64,000 bases of DNA from NCBI GenBank assembly GCA_002682825.1, contig NOKP01000016.1, positions 1,453,660-1,517,659 on the forward strand, read 5' to 3'. Source of the DNA: Neonectria sp. B-13. Taxonomy: Eukaryota; Ascomycota; Sordariomycetes; Hypocreales; Nectriaceae. The position numbers and the translations under genes are program-made. Numbering within the stretch: the stretch's first letter is position 1; each line of letters opens with the position of its first letter. This document shows, piece after piece, positions 45,087 through 56,091 of the stretch. The notes under the pieces are model-generated. The model did not search any database. It had not been told where the DNA came from and saw only the letters and a list, made by a program, of their open reading frames with translations.

Positions 45087-47237
45087 ATGTCCAACAAACG
45101 TCAAGCCAAAGCCGACGACAGCCTCACTGCATTCAAGCCCCGGGCTGGCGCAAACCCCCGATCGCGGGCGGGATGTCTCACGTGCAAGGCCAAACACGTA
45201 CGGCCATGAGCCCTTTTTTCTTTTCTCTCCTCCGTTGGTCGCTGTCAGTGAACGGGCCGCTGACTCTGCAACAAGACAAAATGCGATGAGACGAGGCCCG
45301 AATGCCTCCGGTGCACCCGCAAGGGCATCAAGTGCGGCGGCTACTGGCGGGAGTTCAAGTGGTCTTTCAAGCACCAGCCAGGCTCCAAGGACGCCGTCAT
45401 GAAGTTTGAAGTTGACGACGCTTCAGAAGGCCTTGCTGCCATTGTTGCTCCTGCTCCGGCTCCGGCTACTGCCCCCGTGCGGAACGTGGCTCCTCTGGCT
45501 CGCCGGCCCCGGCACGCCGCCTCTCTCTCCCGCGATAACACCTTAGCGTCGGTTTCAAGTGCAACAGGCGATAAGGCCCGCGATGACACCTCTCTCACCA
45601 TCTTTGGAGACTCTGCCGAGTCGGATATGCCTCCTAGGAAGGCTGCACGCCGGACCTCCGTCGCCCGGCCGAGAACAGCAACATCCACGCGCGTCCGCCC
45701 GGACTCGGCGCACGATGCTGCTGCTTCCGCCCTCCTCTCCACGGAACAGTTCACCGAGATGCCCGTCTTCATGACCACGTCTATCACGGACACGTCGTCG
45801 CTGCTCATAAGCAACTGGTTCGAACAAGTCTGCCCGGCGTGGTCGGGCTTCGACTCGGCCGCGAACCTCAACCGGAAACTAGCCACAGAGCTGTGGCACG
45901 AGTCTCGATCTGTGTTCAGCTCGCTCCAGAGCATGTCGGCCGCCTTTCTGTCCACGAGGCTTCCACACATGCGGCAGCCGGCCGTCAGGTTCATGCAGGC
46001 CGCAACCGAGTCCATTCAGTCCGAGGTCAAGGCCATCAGGAATCGTGTGCATCTGGATACCATTCCCACTGGTCTTCTTTTCTCTTTGTTTTGCATGGGC
46101 ACCACCGTCTGTTGGATAGACGCAAGCCAGTTAGGCTTGCCGTTTTTCCGGGAGGCGAGACTGCTCCTCGATCGTTTGAATCGAAGACTCCCGTCGTTGT
46201 ACGAGAAAGATATTGAGCTTCTCTCTTTTTTCAACAAGAGTTTGACATACTGCGAGATGCTTCTTGCAGTGGTAAGCGATGGCGATTTGTCAACCGGGAC
46301 CGATATGCCCATTCCAGTACAGCAGACGCAGTGCAACACGGGCAAAGATGGGTGTGAAGAAAGCAGCGACAAGGGCGTCGACAACTACCCGCATCCATGG
46401 ACCGGCATTTCTACGGTCACCTCCCGCCTCTTTGCCGAGTCCATACGACTATGCCGGACCTTTCGACACAACACCAGACAGCAGAAAGACACTGGACGTG
46501 ACTTTCACACTGCTTTACAGGAAATACAAGCGGCACAGAGGCTCGAGGAGCAGCTGCTTGAACTAGAGTTTCCCTCGATGCTCCAGAATAGCGACACGGG
46601 CGATGATCGGACACCATACTTCCATCTTGCCAGGGTGGCCGAAGCTTACCAGCTGGCGTCGTTACTCCAGCTATACCAGACGTTCCCGGATCTAGTCTCG
46701 CTGCGACTTCCCATCAACGACGCGACGTCCATTGGCGGAAACATTTCATGGGAAGAATGGATCATTCCGCTGAGTCTCCGCCTGGTACGAGTCCTGGAGC
46801 ACATTCCCCCTTCGTCGGGGAGTCGGGCAATCCAGCCGCTGCTCTATATATCCGCGAGCACAGGGCTCCGGTACGACATGAAGGCGTCGATGGATGCCCT
46901 CGACTGTCCCTGGAACTCGGGCATGGGCTCTATGGGAGCACCGTTCCGGCCCCGTTACGACTACAATAGCCCCCTCGGGCCACTCAACGAGACGCAGATG
47001 CACACACTAGCTCCAGCTTCGATATCGCGAATGTCACTCGATGTAAGCAACGCACGCCATTTCATCATGGGGCGGCTCGGCATCTTGGAGAACAGTCTGC
47101 CGCCCAAGCCTGTCATTGTGGCCAAGACACTTATTCGAGCAATCTGGGACGCATATGATGGTGAGATGCCTGGATCCACTGCGGTTCACTGGGTTGATGT
47201 AATGGAGGATAATAATCTCCGTACCATGTTTGGATAA
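45087..47237 (+). CDS. Zn(II)2Cys6 transcription factor 2 (paralogue of the regulator at 43051)
   Basis: Two exons, 45087-45197 and 45276-47237, 690 residues. The zinc cluster is split after AGCLTCKAKH and continues TKCDETRPECLRCTRKGIKC, with the same C-x2-C-x6-C-x6-C-x2-C-x6-C spacing and the same intron position and phase as regulator 1. An Ala/Pro/Arg-rich linker with likely nuclear signals follows, then the regulatory domain: VFMTTSITDTSSLLISNWFE, YPHPWTGIS, RLEEQLLELEFPS, TPYFHLARVAEAYQLASLLQ, LYQTFPD, SGSRAIQP and the terminal WVDVMEDNNLRTMFG. The gene is followed, convergently, by the cupin gene 271 nt later. Likely nuclear; target unknown, though the flanking cupin and DUF3445 genes are candidates by position. 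Confidence 0.92.
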
Positions 47238-47508
47238 GCTAGTATGATGTCTGTGCCTGAATGATTCTTTTTATTTATTCAATTCGTCCATCTAGAGAAT
47301 TGCAGGATTACAGGTTTACTAGTCTTTTAATCTTGGAATTTCTTATACTTAGAGAGCAGAGTTCTTCACCTCACATTTTGAACAAATAATGGTGTTTAGC
47401 AAATTTAATGTATTGCTACCTAAGGGAGCCAGTTTATATCTGGCTTCTGAACCCATCCATTCATTTATTCATCTATTCCCGATTCCTTATTTATCATCAG
47501 ATGCATAT

Positions 47509-47868
47509 CTAGAAGTCGCTGTGCTTCCTCTGGCCACAGTAAAAGGCTAGGCCGTAGTCGGTGGTGGTGAAAGTAATAGTGGCGCCCTTGGGGAAGTAGA
47601 AGACATCGCCAGGAGAGGCAGTGACGCTCTGGCCGGTCTCGTCGGAGATGGTGTAATCGCCCTCGAGGATGATCTTCATCTCGTCGTACTTGTAGGTGTA
47701 GACCAAAGGCTCGCCCTTCTTGAGACGGTAGAGGCCGGCAGACATGGGGCTTTCGGTGTTGGTCTGGTCGCTGGAGAAGACATCTCCGAGGAAGGCGTTG
47801 TCGCCGGCGAGAAGAGGGATCTCGAACTTGGACTGGGCCTTGGGGTGGTACTTCATTGCGGTGGCCAT
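47509..47868 (-). CDS. Small cupin, EutQ-like (ethanolamine-utilisation-type)
   Basis: A single-exon gene of 119 residues; the reading frame extends upstream to 48003, but MATAMKYHPKAQSKFEIPLL from the ATG at 47868 is the natural start. It is one cupin domain: a strand with SAGLYRLKKGEPLVYTYKYD (motif 1, with D/E and Lys in place of some His), EMKIILEGDYTISDETGQSV, and the second motif PGDVFYFPKGATITFTTTD. Small proteins of this type are annotated in fungi as ethanolamine utilisation protein EutQ-like because they match the C-terminal cupin of bacterial EutQ. The metal-binding histidines of classical cupins are largely absent. Enzymatic function is not established. It is transcribed away from DUF3445 gene 2, with 781 nt between the start codons, so shared control is plausible. 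Confidence 0.85.
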   Translation of the reverse strand: MATAMKYHPKAQSKFEIPLLAGDNAFLGDVFSSDQTNTESPMSAGLYRLKKGEPLVYTYKYDEMKIILEGDYTISDETGQSVTASPGDVFYFPKGATITFTTTDYGLAFYCGQRKHSDF

Positions 47869-48649
47869 TGTGATGTTTGGTGGTTGTTTGAGAGATGTTG
47901 ATTGATAAGAGTCGGAGTGTGATAGTGTAGAGTGAAGTGTTTGAGTGTGGAAGTGATTGTGAGTGATGAAATTGCTTTGAATCGAGGCGAGATTCTCTCT
48001 CATATAGTCATTCCTCTGAGGTGTACAGACCTGTGTGGAGGACGACTCCCGCGATGCTTACTGGACCCTGAACCGCATTTACAAATTGATAATCTAATCT
48101 GCCATCCCGCATCGCCTCTTGATGCCCATTTCTGACATGGTTCCCGGCCCTCAGAATATTCCCAAGACGAGCCTAGCCTTGATGTCGCGGCGAACTACCG
48201 AAGTCTAGCGGCACGATGATCGCGACCCCGCAGCTTCACTTATCGCGTTGCATTCCCTATCTTGGACAAGGTTGCCGGTTCACTTCGCAAGAAGACTGCG
48301 GGGTAAAAAGCACCTCGTGAGAGGCAAGAGGTGACGGAATGCCTCCAATGACGGGCCAATCGTGTATCATGTCCGTTAGAAGCATGCTAATCCGAGTGTG
48401 GCAAGGGAGATACGGGAAGCTGGCGGGCGATGTAGATTGGTTTTGCCGCGGGAAGCCTCGACGAATACGGGGCGATTAAGAAGAGGCCCAAGGACCATGG
48501 TGTAGTGCGATGATGATAACCAACACCTCGGCCACGAGATTTGTACAAGTCAATTCAGTCTGTAACGGCCTCAGTTTGCATCGTTGATCTCCGTCGAGTG
48601 CAGTCTACCACCATTTTGTTCCGTTTCTGCACTTTCTGGCTGGCTCACT
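47869..48649. promoter_or_regulatory. Divergent promoter region of the cupin and DUF3445 gene 2
   Basis: 781 nt separate the two outward-facing start codons. GATA cores are present as TGATAAG (47903-47909) and CTTATC (48239-48244). No other gene fits in between. Co-regulation of the pair is inferred from this layout. Confidence 0.5.
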
Positions 48650-49849
48650 ATGGACTACCTCACTTCTCTCCCCCACCGGGGTTTCTTCATACCTGCCGTG
48701 CTGCTTGTCGTCGTGTCCGGCGTCTTGTACTACGTGCGCCTGACAAGTAGCACTGGCAGGCGAATCGCTGCAAACGAAAAGACAAACCTCCCCTATGCCA
48801 ACAGCAAGAAGCCCGAGCCTTTCAAGACTCCTGTCCCAACGCCGTACCCTAACTGGTCCATCGAAACCACCAAGCCGCTTCCCTATCGCGCGTTCCGATA
48901 CGGTCCGAAGTACAATGTCACAATGGGTCTTCGCTCGATCCAGCCCCAGGAATGGATCGAGCTCGACAACCAGTTCCCCAAGTACCACGCCGAGAAGAAG
49001 GCTCGCATTGCCGCCCGGGGCAAGAAGTGCGTCGACACTCACCCGGACGCCTATCCCGCCGCCCTGGAGCTTCTCCAAGAGTTGACGGACTATCTTCCTG
49101 CTCGATACCCAAGCTTGTACAAGCGGACTCCCGTGGGCATTGACAACCTCTGGTCGGGTGAATCGTTCAACATCATCGAGACGCCGCTTCGCGAGGATCC
49201 CATGGCGATCTGTGCTAGACTCGTGCAGGACGACTTGGCAATTATGATCGAGCGACCCGACGGACAATACTATCTGCTCGCTGGTGCTATCCTCTTGGCG
49301 GGCTTCTGGAGGCTGACGGATAAATACGGCATGTCGTTATCAAGCATCCACACCTCGGCCGACGTGCCCCATTACAAGGAGAAACTAGAGACCGGTATGC
49401 TCAAGTTCTTCAAGCGTCTCAAGTGCGACACCTTCTTCACCCGCAACAACTACTTTATCCAAGTCGACGACGCGCTGGCCTGGAGCTGGAGTATTGGAAA
49501 CGAGGACGACGCAACGGTGAGCTGGAGCACGGCACAAAGTGACACGCCCATCGACAACCACTACTTTCGCTCAGAAAGACAATCGCTCCGTCGACTGCCC
49601 AAGACGGGTGCCGTCGTCTTCACTGTACGCACCTATTTCATGCCCGTCACGGAGATGTCCAAGGAGGACTACGTGCCGGGGAGGCTGGCCAGTGCAGTAC
49701 GCAGCTGGGACGGTGATGTGTCTGTATACAAGGGGAGGGAGAAGTACGGCACGGTTCTGCTGGACTATCTCGATGGAGAGCATGGGAAGCAGGTCGAGAA
49801 CGGGTTGAAGCTGGAGAAGGAGGATGAACTCAGAAAGTATCCGTGGTAA
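48650..49849 (+). CDS. DUF3445 protein 2: heme-dependent oxidative N-demethylase-like, membrane-anchored
   Basis: A single-exon gene of 399 residues, starting at the ATG at 48650; the frame is open upstream to 48584 but those residues are not family-like. A hydrophobic anchor (FFIPAVLLVVVSGVLYYVRL, about residues 11-30) is followed by the DUF3445 domain: PYRAFRYGPKYNVTMGLRSI, PQEWIELDNQFPKYHAEKKA, a central VPHYKEKLETGMLKFFKRLK and the C-terminal LRRLPKTGAVVFTVRTYFMP. These blocks correspond one by one with DUF3445 protein 1 in this window. The paralogue is about 80 residues shorter and lacks its introns. Expected activity is oxidative removal of N-methyl groups by a heme-dependent mechanism, likely at a membrane surface because of the anchor; the substrate is unknown. 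The cupin gene is its divergent neighbour. Confidence 0.86.
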   Translation: MDYLTSLPHRGFFIPAVLLVVVSGVLYYVRLTSSTGRRIAANEKTNLPYANSKKPEPFKTPVPTPYPNWSIETTKPLPYRAFRYGPKYNVTMGLRSIQPQEWIELDNQFPKYHAEKKARIAARGKKCVDTHPDAYPAALELLQELTDYLPARYPSLYKRTPVGIDNLWSGESFNIIETPLREDPMAICARLVQDDLAIMIERPDGQYYLLAGAILLAGFWRLTDKYGMSLSSIHTSADVPHYKEKLETGMLKFFKRLKCDTFFTRNNYFIQVDDALAWSWSIGNEDDATVSWSTAQSDTPIDNHYFRSERQSLRRLPKTGAVVFTVRTYFMPVTEMSKEDYVPGRLASAVRSWDGDVSVYKGREKYGTVLLDYLDGEHGKQVENGLKLEKEDELRKYPW

Positions 49850-52600
49850 TGGCAGCGTGAGTATAGGTTGAGTGGTACGAGCGAGAGTCTTCTAAGGGGC
49901 GGATGGTATTTCTTGAGAAATGCTTCGTATGATTACGTTACACTGATGAATGATGAGATTGGGAGAGTTAGCATAGACATAAGGATGCCACGTGTTGTCC
50001 TTCTTCTCCGGGGATAGCGAACATAGTCAAAGGAAATGACTAGGCATCGAGTAGTAATCTCAAGTTTCAAACACGAAAGTGACTAAAATCCATTGTGTCT
50101 ATCTTCTAGATTTGCAAAGTGAGCAGCACTATTAGCAACTCCTGGTGATACGAAAGAGCTTTGGACCTGTCAAATATCTGTTTGTTCTCCTAGATTGAGA
50201 GAGTTCCTAGTGACACAATGACACGTCTATAGTGTTGCAATCTATTTCAAGGTTCTAGGCCATCCCTCACTCTCAGCAGAAGCGATTTCCTTGCATCAGT
50301 CGATGTCGCAGAGTTGCCAAAATTGCTCCTCCATGCTCAGACATTGCTGCGGTGTGTCGCCCCAAGACGGTTTTGATTGATGGAATATCAAGTAGGAGCT
50401 GACTTGACCTCTTGTTCAGAGTTAGTTGCAACTATCTCGATAGGATGGAGTTATATCAGAACCTCCAGGTTAATTTTCACCCATCAATGGATTTGAATCC
50501 TACATCGGCTCATAAACGAGGGTTCCCATCAAGGAGCATGCGACCTCGAGCATTGTCCAGCGGATATTTACATTGACGATGTGGGCTGTGAAGTTCTAGG
50601 ATCTCTCTCCTTGAGTTCGGATTAATCTCTGTTAAGGTTGTTACTCCCTTAGCCAACCAAGTCGAGAAGGAAATATTTTCACGCTTCGGTGGTTCATTCA
50701 TATGAACCCTTGGTACAGGGTATATTACGATCAAGCATTTGAATGGCTGTTAGCATCACCAGTAATTGCTAGAAGCGACCGTAAGGAAGCGCTGGGCAAC
50801 AGAAACGACTACGTAGGTGCTTAAGCTCTAAGTACCTAATCCATGCATATTGCTTGTCATCACTGGCCTGTACACACCTCCTAATATACCAAGACTTCAT
50901 CTGTGTTCTATAAGTCTCGGCCGGCTTCATCTCCGTTGACTCGAAAAGCTTGATCTTGCTGGTATCAAGCTTCCACTACTACATTGGCCCACAACCCATT
51001 CGCCCCAATCGGCGTACTCAGGCCCAATTTCGTGCCCTTCGTTCGTAATATCATAGCTAGCCCGGCAATCATGCGTACATTTATGCACTCCTATAATTAT
51101 TCCCCGCTGTGTGAGGCTATCATGAAGGCGCCAAGCTACGATCCTGCCGCTCAGCATCTTCCTTACCCCGTAAGAAAAATAACATGGCCGCCTATGCGAG
51201 ACACATCGTGATCAGAGTATCGGTCTAGGAGGGGTGACGCAGATGCTGGGTGAGTTACGGGAAGGGTCGGCGTTAGGAAGGGATGATGTCCCGGGCTCTG
51301 ACAAGCACGGTAGCGCGAGGTTCTAAAAGCAAACTTCTGAATAGCGGAATAAGATTCTTGACAGGCCGTACAGAATTCCCAGACTATGCCTTTAGTTACA
51401 CACTGAACGTGATTGGAAGGCAAACCTACTCTGGTGGATTTGATACCCAGTATGCCAGCGTGTGTGGCCAGTTTGAGTAGCATTTATCCTACAACACGCA
51501 TTGATATACTTGCACTTTATGGTTGGGAGCTTCATTTTTTTTCGTTCTTTCGTCATACCTTCTGCGCTTGGGGTATTACCGGAATCATGGATGGAAATGG
51601 ACCGTGAATCGCGTTTCTTGGTGTACCTAGGGTAGGCACCCCGAATTGCATCTAGGGGTGTTTCGATGCACATTCACATTGTGAGGGCTAATTCCATACT
51701 TTAAGGATGTTGCAAAAATACGGCTGTGCGATGAAATTCGTAGCTGCACTTATACTTAATATGCTGCACAAAGTGATGCTGCCTCGTTGTCATCAAAGAA
51801 AATGAGTGTGGCTAGACCACGCGAACTCGGTTCAGTTACATAAATAACAAGCAGTGAAGTCCACTATGCCCCGGCACAATCAACCACAAAGCGGATTGGT
51901 ATCATGGTTACCATAAAGGTATGGGACTTAGTTGGTGAATACTGGGAAAAGTGCCCTCAATATTCACAGTGTATTTACGCGGTAGCAGTGCTCTTAGGTG
52001 AAGAGATTCATTACGTGTTAGCAAGGGAGTATTGGGCAGTCCGTCGAATAGCAGATGCAGATGTCGATATTGGTGGCCTTCCGCTTGCTGGCTTGATTTG
52101 CAGGCTGGTTGGTGAAGGAAGGCCGGAACTAGGAATACTGAAGTTCGGGACACGAGCTGCCAGTTTTGTCGATCAACTTGTCTGTAGTTATGCAGGGCAA
52201 TTGCACCTGGGGTCTGGGAGAGTGGAGTTATCACAAAATGACGAAATTTGGATGTCACGGGGACATCGCATCCCGCAAGGGAAATCACGGAAAATGACTG
52301 CAAAGCTGAAAAGTGCATGGGGAAACGATACCTAGATGGGTAGGGACGGAAACCACGATCCACCCGGCGACCTGTTTTCTTCGATTCTTGAAAGGGTGGT
52401 GTGGCAACGGGCGGAAATAAAATTGGACGAAGAGGCTCAGCGAAATGTTTCGAATCCCCATGTCTCGTCTCAGGCTGGCGAGGGAGGGGGCAGCGGAGGA
52501 TAAGCGCCCGCTACGTCACCCGGAGTTCTCGTCCGACGGTTCTGGACGTTTCTGCACTAGAGCGTTAGCACTTAGATGGAGGCTATTCGTACGCACGACC

Positions 52601-52635
52601 CTCCGGAGTCGATACTCCGGAGTCGATACTCCGGA
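52601..52635. repeat. Short tandem repeat with dyad symmetry
   Basis: The unit CTCCGGAGTCGATA occurs twice in tandem, followed by another CTCCGGA. GGAGT and ACTCC arms can pair in each unit. It may be a protein-binding or hairpin site; no function is known. Confidence 0.6.
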
Positions 52636-53667
52636 CGCGAGGCCCGATGCGGAGTAAGGAGGATTCGTGGCTGAGGTGGAGCTTGGCGCAAGTTGATGTC
52701 ATTGTGGCATGTGGCTCCCCATCATTTCCCAGGATAACTCGGAGGCCAGTAACGGAAGATACAGCTGCGTAGCGTGTGCTGGCCCGCGGTGAAGCGGGTA
52801 TCTAGTCGTAGCCTTGGGACCGAGTAGCGAAGAGGGTCGATCGTCACAGGCTTCCAAGATCCAAGACCAAGACGATTCGAGACGATTCTGAACGTGGCGC
52901 ACCTAGGGGCACACCATGAAGCATGCACGTACCTGTCGGGCCCGAGGTGTGGCTTGCATGTCGGCAGGCATGGACCGGATGTGGACACCGTCTTGTTGCT
53001 TATGTTCTAGATCACATGAGATGTCCTGATTGTCAGGCCGCACAAGGAGGCTATAATGAGTAGGGAGCACCGGATTGCGCTGGTTGGCTTGCCAAAGACG
53101 CCGTCGTACCGTAGCCAGATGAGTACAATACAATACCAAGTATTGCCGTGCACGTATGTATTCTAATCATTCTGCATGCCCCGTACTACGATACTGTTGT
53201 GCCGTGCTCTGCCGAGCCACACCGTCCCGGGACATTTGGTCCTGCACGGAGTAGCTCCGTGGCGTTCGCTGCATGTGGCTAACGCTACTGCGAGGAGAGC
53301 ACACGCAACTGGGAAAAGTTGGCCAGGTCTTGGCATTTCTTGATTCTTCGGCCCCATTCCATGTCCCTCGGCACGCTGCCGTATGCTCCAGCCCAATCAA
53401 CTGACCAACCCACAGCAGATGCCTGCTCTTCAAGCCTGCTTCCGAGCCGTGGCGCTTTGGAACCAAGCTTCCCCCACCCAACCGGGGTAAAGGCGCGGGA
53501 GCTTTAGTTCCGTGGGCGACCCTGGCGCTAACATGGTGCTGTTGGAGGCCGATCGTCATAGTGGGTAGCATGATGGTCGATCGTCAACAGATCGACGATC
53601 CGGCTTCAGACATGGCCGTGGATTTTTGCTGTGGTTGGGTTTTGCTTTGCTGTCCGCTGCCCACTTC

Positions 53668-53675
53668 GTATATAA
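53668..53675 (+). promoter_or_regulatory. TATA-like element
   Basis: GTATATAAG lies about 285 nt upstream of the ATG at 53959 and is the only TATA-like element in this promoter. Confidence 0.35.
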
Positions 53676-53958
53676 GCTCACCGCGCCGGCAGACGTTCCT
53701 ACATATAGTCTATCCGTGCCTCTGCCACTACGCAACCGTTACTCTGGCTTTCCCCTAAATTAATCACCAGCCAAACGGACCAACTTCCAAAAATTCCCCG
53801 CTTACATCCATCAACGGATAAGACCAACCTACTGTCCATCTGCCTACCCATCTCCCCCCCACGTCATATCTAGTCTCAATCAGTTCGATCGCCCTCTGGC
53901 GTCCACACTGCGTAAACGCACTCCCGACGAGCAGTCCTCGTTGCCCCCAATTGTGCCA

Positions 53959-55083
53959 ATGCCTAAGAGATATCTTGATGTCGGACCCATGAACCCGACC
54001 ATGACCCCTGACACGCTGCGTCAAAAGGTACCTACAGCCTTTACCACCACGGAGAAAAACCCGATAACTAACTCCATCTCACAGACGCAGCGGTCGCACC
54101 AACAGAACCAGGAACGCGCTTACGTCGCCGCCTCGAGACGATCCGACCGCAGTATCGAAGCCCGCGTCCAGTCTGCGCGCATGGCCAGCCAGGTCCACAA
54201 GGCCCGCACCGGCAAGGCGCTTCGAGTGTCGGAGGAGATTGTCATGCGGGACGAAATGTACGAGGAGGAGGACGACGGCTTGCCTCGATCCTACCACGTG
54301 CTGCGACCGCAGTTGCGGACTTCGTCGGTCGACATGAACTCGAGGGTTGATGCGTACTTGGCGAGCCGCGTCACCATGTCCCAGATGGTTTCGGCCACAG
54401 AGAAGGACTGGCGTGAAAACGAGATTAACCGCCAGTTTGCTCAATACTTCCCGTCCGCCGACCAGAGCATTTCCGAACGCTGGGCCACCCCTCGATTCTC
54501 CATTTCGTCGCCGGCTCAGAGCCAAGAGCCTCCGACCCGCCGGCACTCGGATATCCACCCCGTCAAGTTCGAGCACGGTCTCCAGAGCCAGCCACATTCA
54601 GCCGTCTCTCCGTCCCAACTGGGCGTGGACACTAGCGCCCCGTCTCCGTCAACCGTGACGCCCGAATCGACACCGTCCCCGGCGACGCCTCGCTCGGACG
54701 GCGCGTCCGTCTTCGGGAATGCGATCCCGCCTAATCCTTCGGTGCACTACGGCTCCGATGGATCGGCCTTTACCGCCGAGCTGCCGCTCGAAGCCAAGCA
54801 GTTGATGACGAGCTTTGACCAGCGGGACGCCTTCGACCCGGCCATGTACGGCCAGCAATGGGACACAGCCCTGAACAACTCGTTCGAGGTGCCGAAATGT
54901 CCGAATGCTGAGGAGGAGTTGGATCTTCAGCAGGGCTTCTACCTCGACGGCCTCGATTCGATGGATTGGAACCCCGCCTCCAACCCAAATAACACCGCCG
55001 ACGAGCTCTCCTGGAACACATTCATCAATGATTCTGCCTGGAGCAACGACCAGCAGTCGGCGACGGACCATAACTTCTCATGA
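53959..55083 (+). CDS. Conserved-looking fungal protein of unknown function
   Basis: Two exons, 53959-54027 and 54085-55083, separated by a 57-nt in-frame intron (GTACCT donor, CTAAC branch, CACAG acceptor); 355 residues. The N-terminal third is charged and probably helical (QERAYVAASRRSDRSIEARV, QSARMASQVHKARTGKALRV, MRDEMYEEEDDGLPRSYHVL). The rest is Ser/Pro/Thr-rich and disordered-looking, with an acidic, Asp/Asn-rich C-terminus (GLDSMDWNPASNPNN) that resembles an activation region. No zinc cluster, signal peptide or membrane segment. The N-terminal block looks conserved, suggesting a nuclear adaptor or regulator, but the family has no function that I recognise. The ATG at 53959 is preferred to a non-ATG extension upstream. 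Confidence 0.72.
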   Translation: MPKRYLDVGPMNPTMTPDTLRQKVPTAFTTTEKNPITNSISQTQRSHQQNQERAYVAASRRSDRSIEARVQSARMASQVHKARTGKALRVSEEIVMRDEMYEEEDDGLPRSYHVLRPQLRTSSVDMNSRVDAYLASRVTMSQMVSATEKDWRENEINRQFAQYFPSADQSISERWATPRFSISSPAQSQEPPTRRHSDIHPVKFEHGLQSQPHSAVSPSQLGVDTSAPSPSTVTPESTPSPATPRSDGASVFGNAIPPNPSVHYGSDGSAFTAELPLEAKQLMTSFDQRDAFDPAMYGQQWDTALNNSFEVPKCPNAEEELDLQQGFYLDGLDSMDWNPASNPNNTADELSWNTFINDSAWSNDQQSATDHNFS

Positions 55084-56091
55084 TTTATGACTTTATACGT
55101 TTTCTCCCCTAACGATACACGATACGACACCGCTTTTTACACACGGATACTCTCCAACACTGGATCAAAGGTCCCCCCCCGGAAGGAAGGAAAAAACAGA
55201 GACAGGCTTATACAGAATGCCTCACATGTTATGCATATTTTCGACGGCGTTTTGCTTTTTCCACTTTTATTATTTATCAGCAGGAGTTCTGGCTAGCTGG
55301 TGGCCCATGCAGGGCTGTCCTGGAACGAGACTTAATGGCCGGATCTTCTGAACTCGTATTTGTGCAAGAGGCGTCGCCCGGGTCGGGCACTTGTTTTTGC
55401 ACTTTGGGTTGCTGCATTAAAAAACTTGATATACCCGAGGCGATGAAATAGCGATGATTATGGCGTTGAAAGATGGAGCATGTCTTGAGATGATTCAAGG
55501 CAGTGCAGAAATGGATGGCTCGCCAATGGCGATAGTACACGGCAATATGTCGTATGAGCAATATAGTGGAATCGCTTGTGCGATTTATTATCTTCCACAT
55601 CGATTCAAGTTGCAAGTGAACACGCATTTTGTTTAACATGTCGGGTCTCGTTTGAATTTGTCGCCAAAAGTGCTGGGGTAGACTATGGATCAGATGGATG
55701 CCCTTAAAAAGCTGATGTTGGCCAAACACCCCTACATTAAGGGAAAATAAGTGAATAAAATAGAAAACATAAAATAGTGGAGGTTCATATGGACCCATCA
55801 TTTTGGGTCTGAATTTGTGCACCTGGACGGATCTGCTGCGCACTCTTAATGAGTTCGATGACCAGTTCACGGCATAACAGGGACAAGGGCACAAGAGTGA
55901 AGGGATCTGCATTCCTGTTGCATATTGGAATGTGGGTCCCGTGAGGGAATAAATAATGAGCCCCCGAGAGGGAATAAATAATGACGCTCCTACTGTAGAG
56001 AGAACCTAAATCGTATCACATCGCTGCCATGAATTTGGTCACCGCTTTACAACCAACCGTTACACACGGATATACAAAACCAGCACCGCTA
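55084..56091. other. Convergent intergenic stretch
   Basis: 3' flanks of two convergent genes. A reverse-strand frame of 211 codons (55277-55912) is present but compositionally unlike a gene and overlaps the 3' flank of the preceding gene. A 20-nt direct repeat (GAGGGAATAAATAATGA) occurs at about 55946 and 55970. Confidence 0.5.

Larger units (their letters stand above)
49850..53958. other. Longest gene-free stretch (4.1 kb)
   Basis: AT-rich and stop-rich to about 52.3 kb, then GC-richer. No gene is supported on either strand. A reverse-strand frame at 50510-50734 (NEPPKRENISFSTWLAKG and onward) looks protein-like and may be a relic of a larger gene. A short tandem dyad repeat lies at 52601-52635. 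The last 400 nt carry the promoter of the next gene. Confidence 0.45.

Noticed and set aside
38724..49849. Simple inverted duplication of a whole enzyme-regulator unit
   Set aside because: The regulators are head to head, but both DUF3445 genes point the same way, so one inverted duplication does not explain the layout.
52445..52470. tRNA B-box-like TTTCGAATCCC
   Set aside because: No A-box or foldable cloverleaf upstream; no tRNA was found in the window by eye.
55277..55912. Reverse-strand frame of 211 codons
   Set aside because: Lies in AT-rich 3' flanks, with no domain or good start context.
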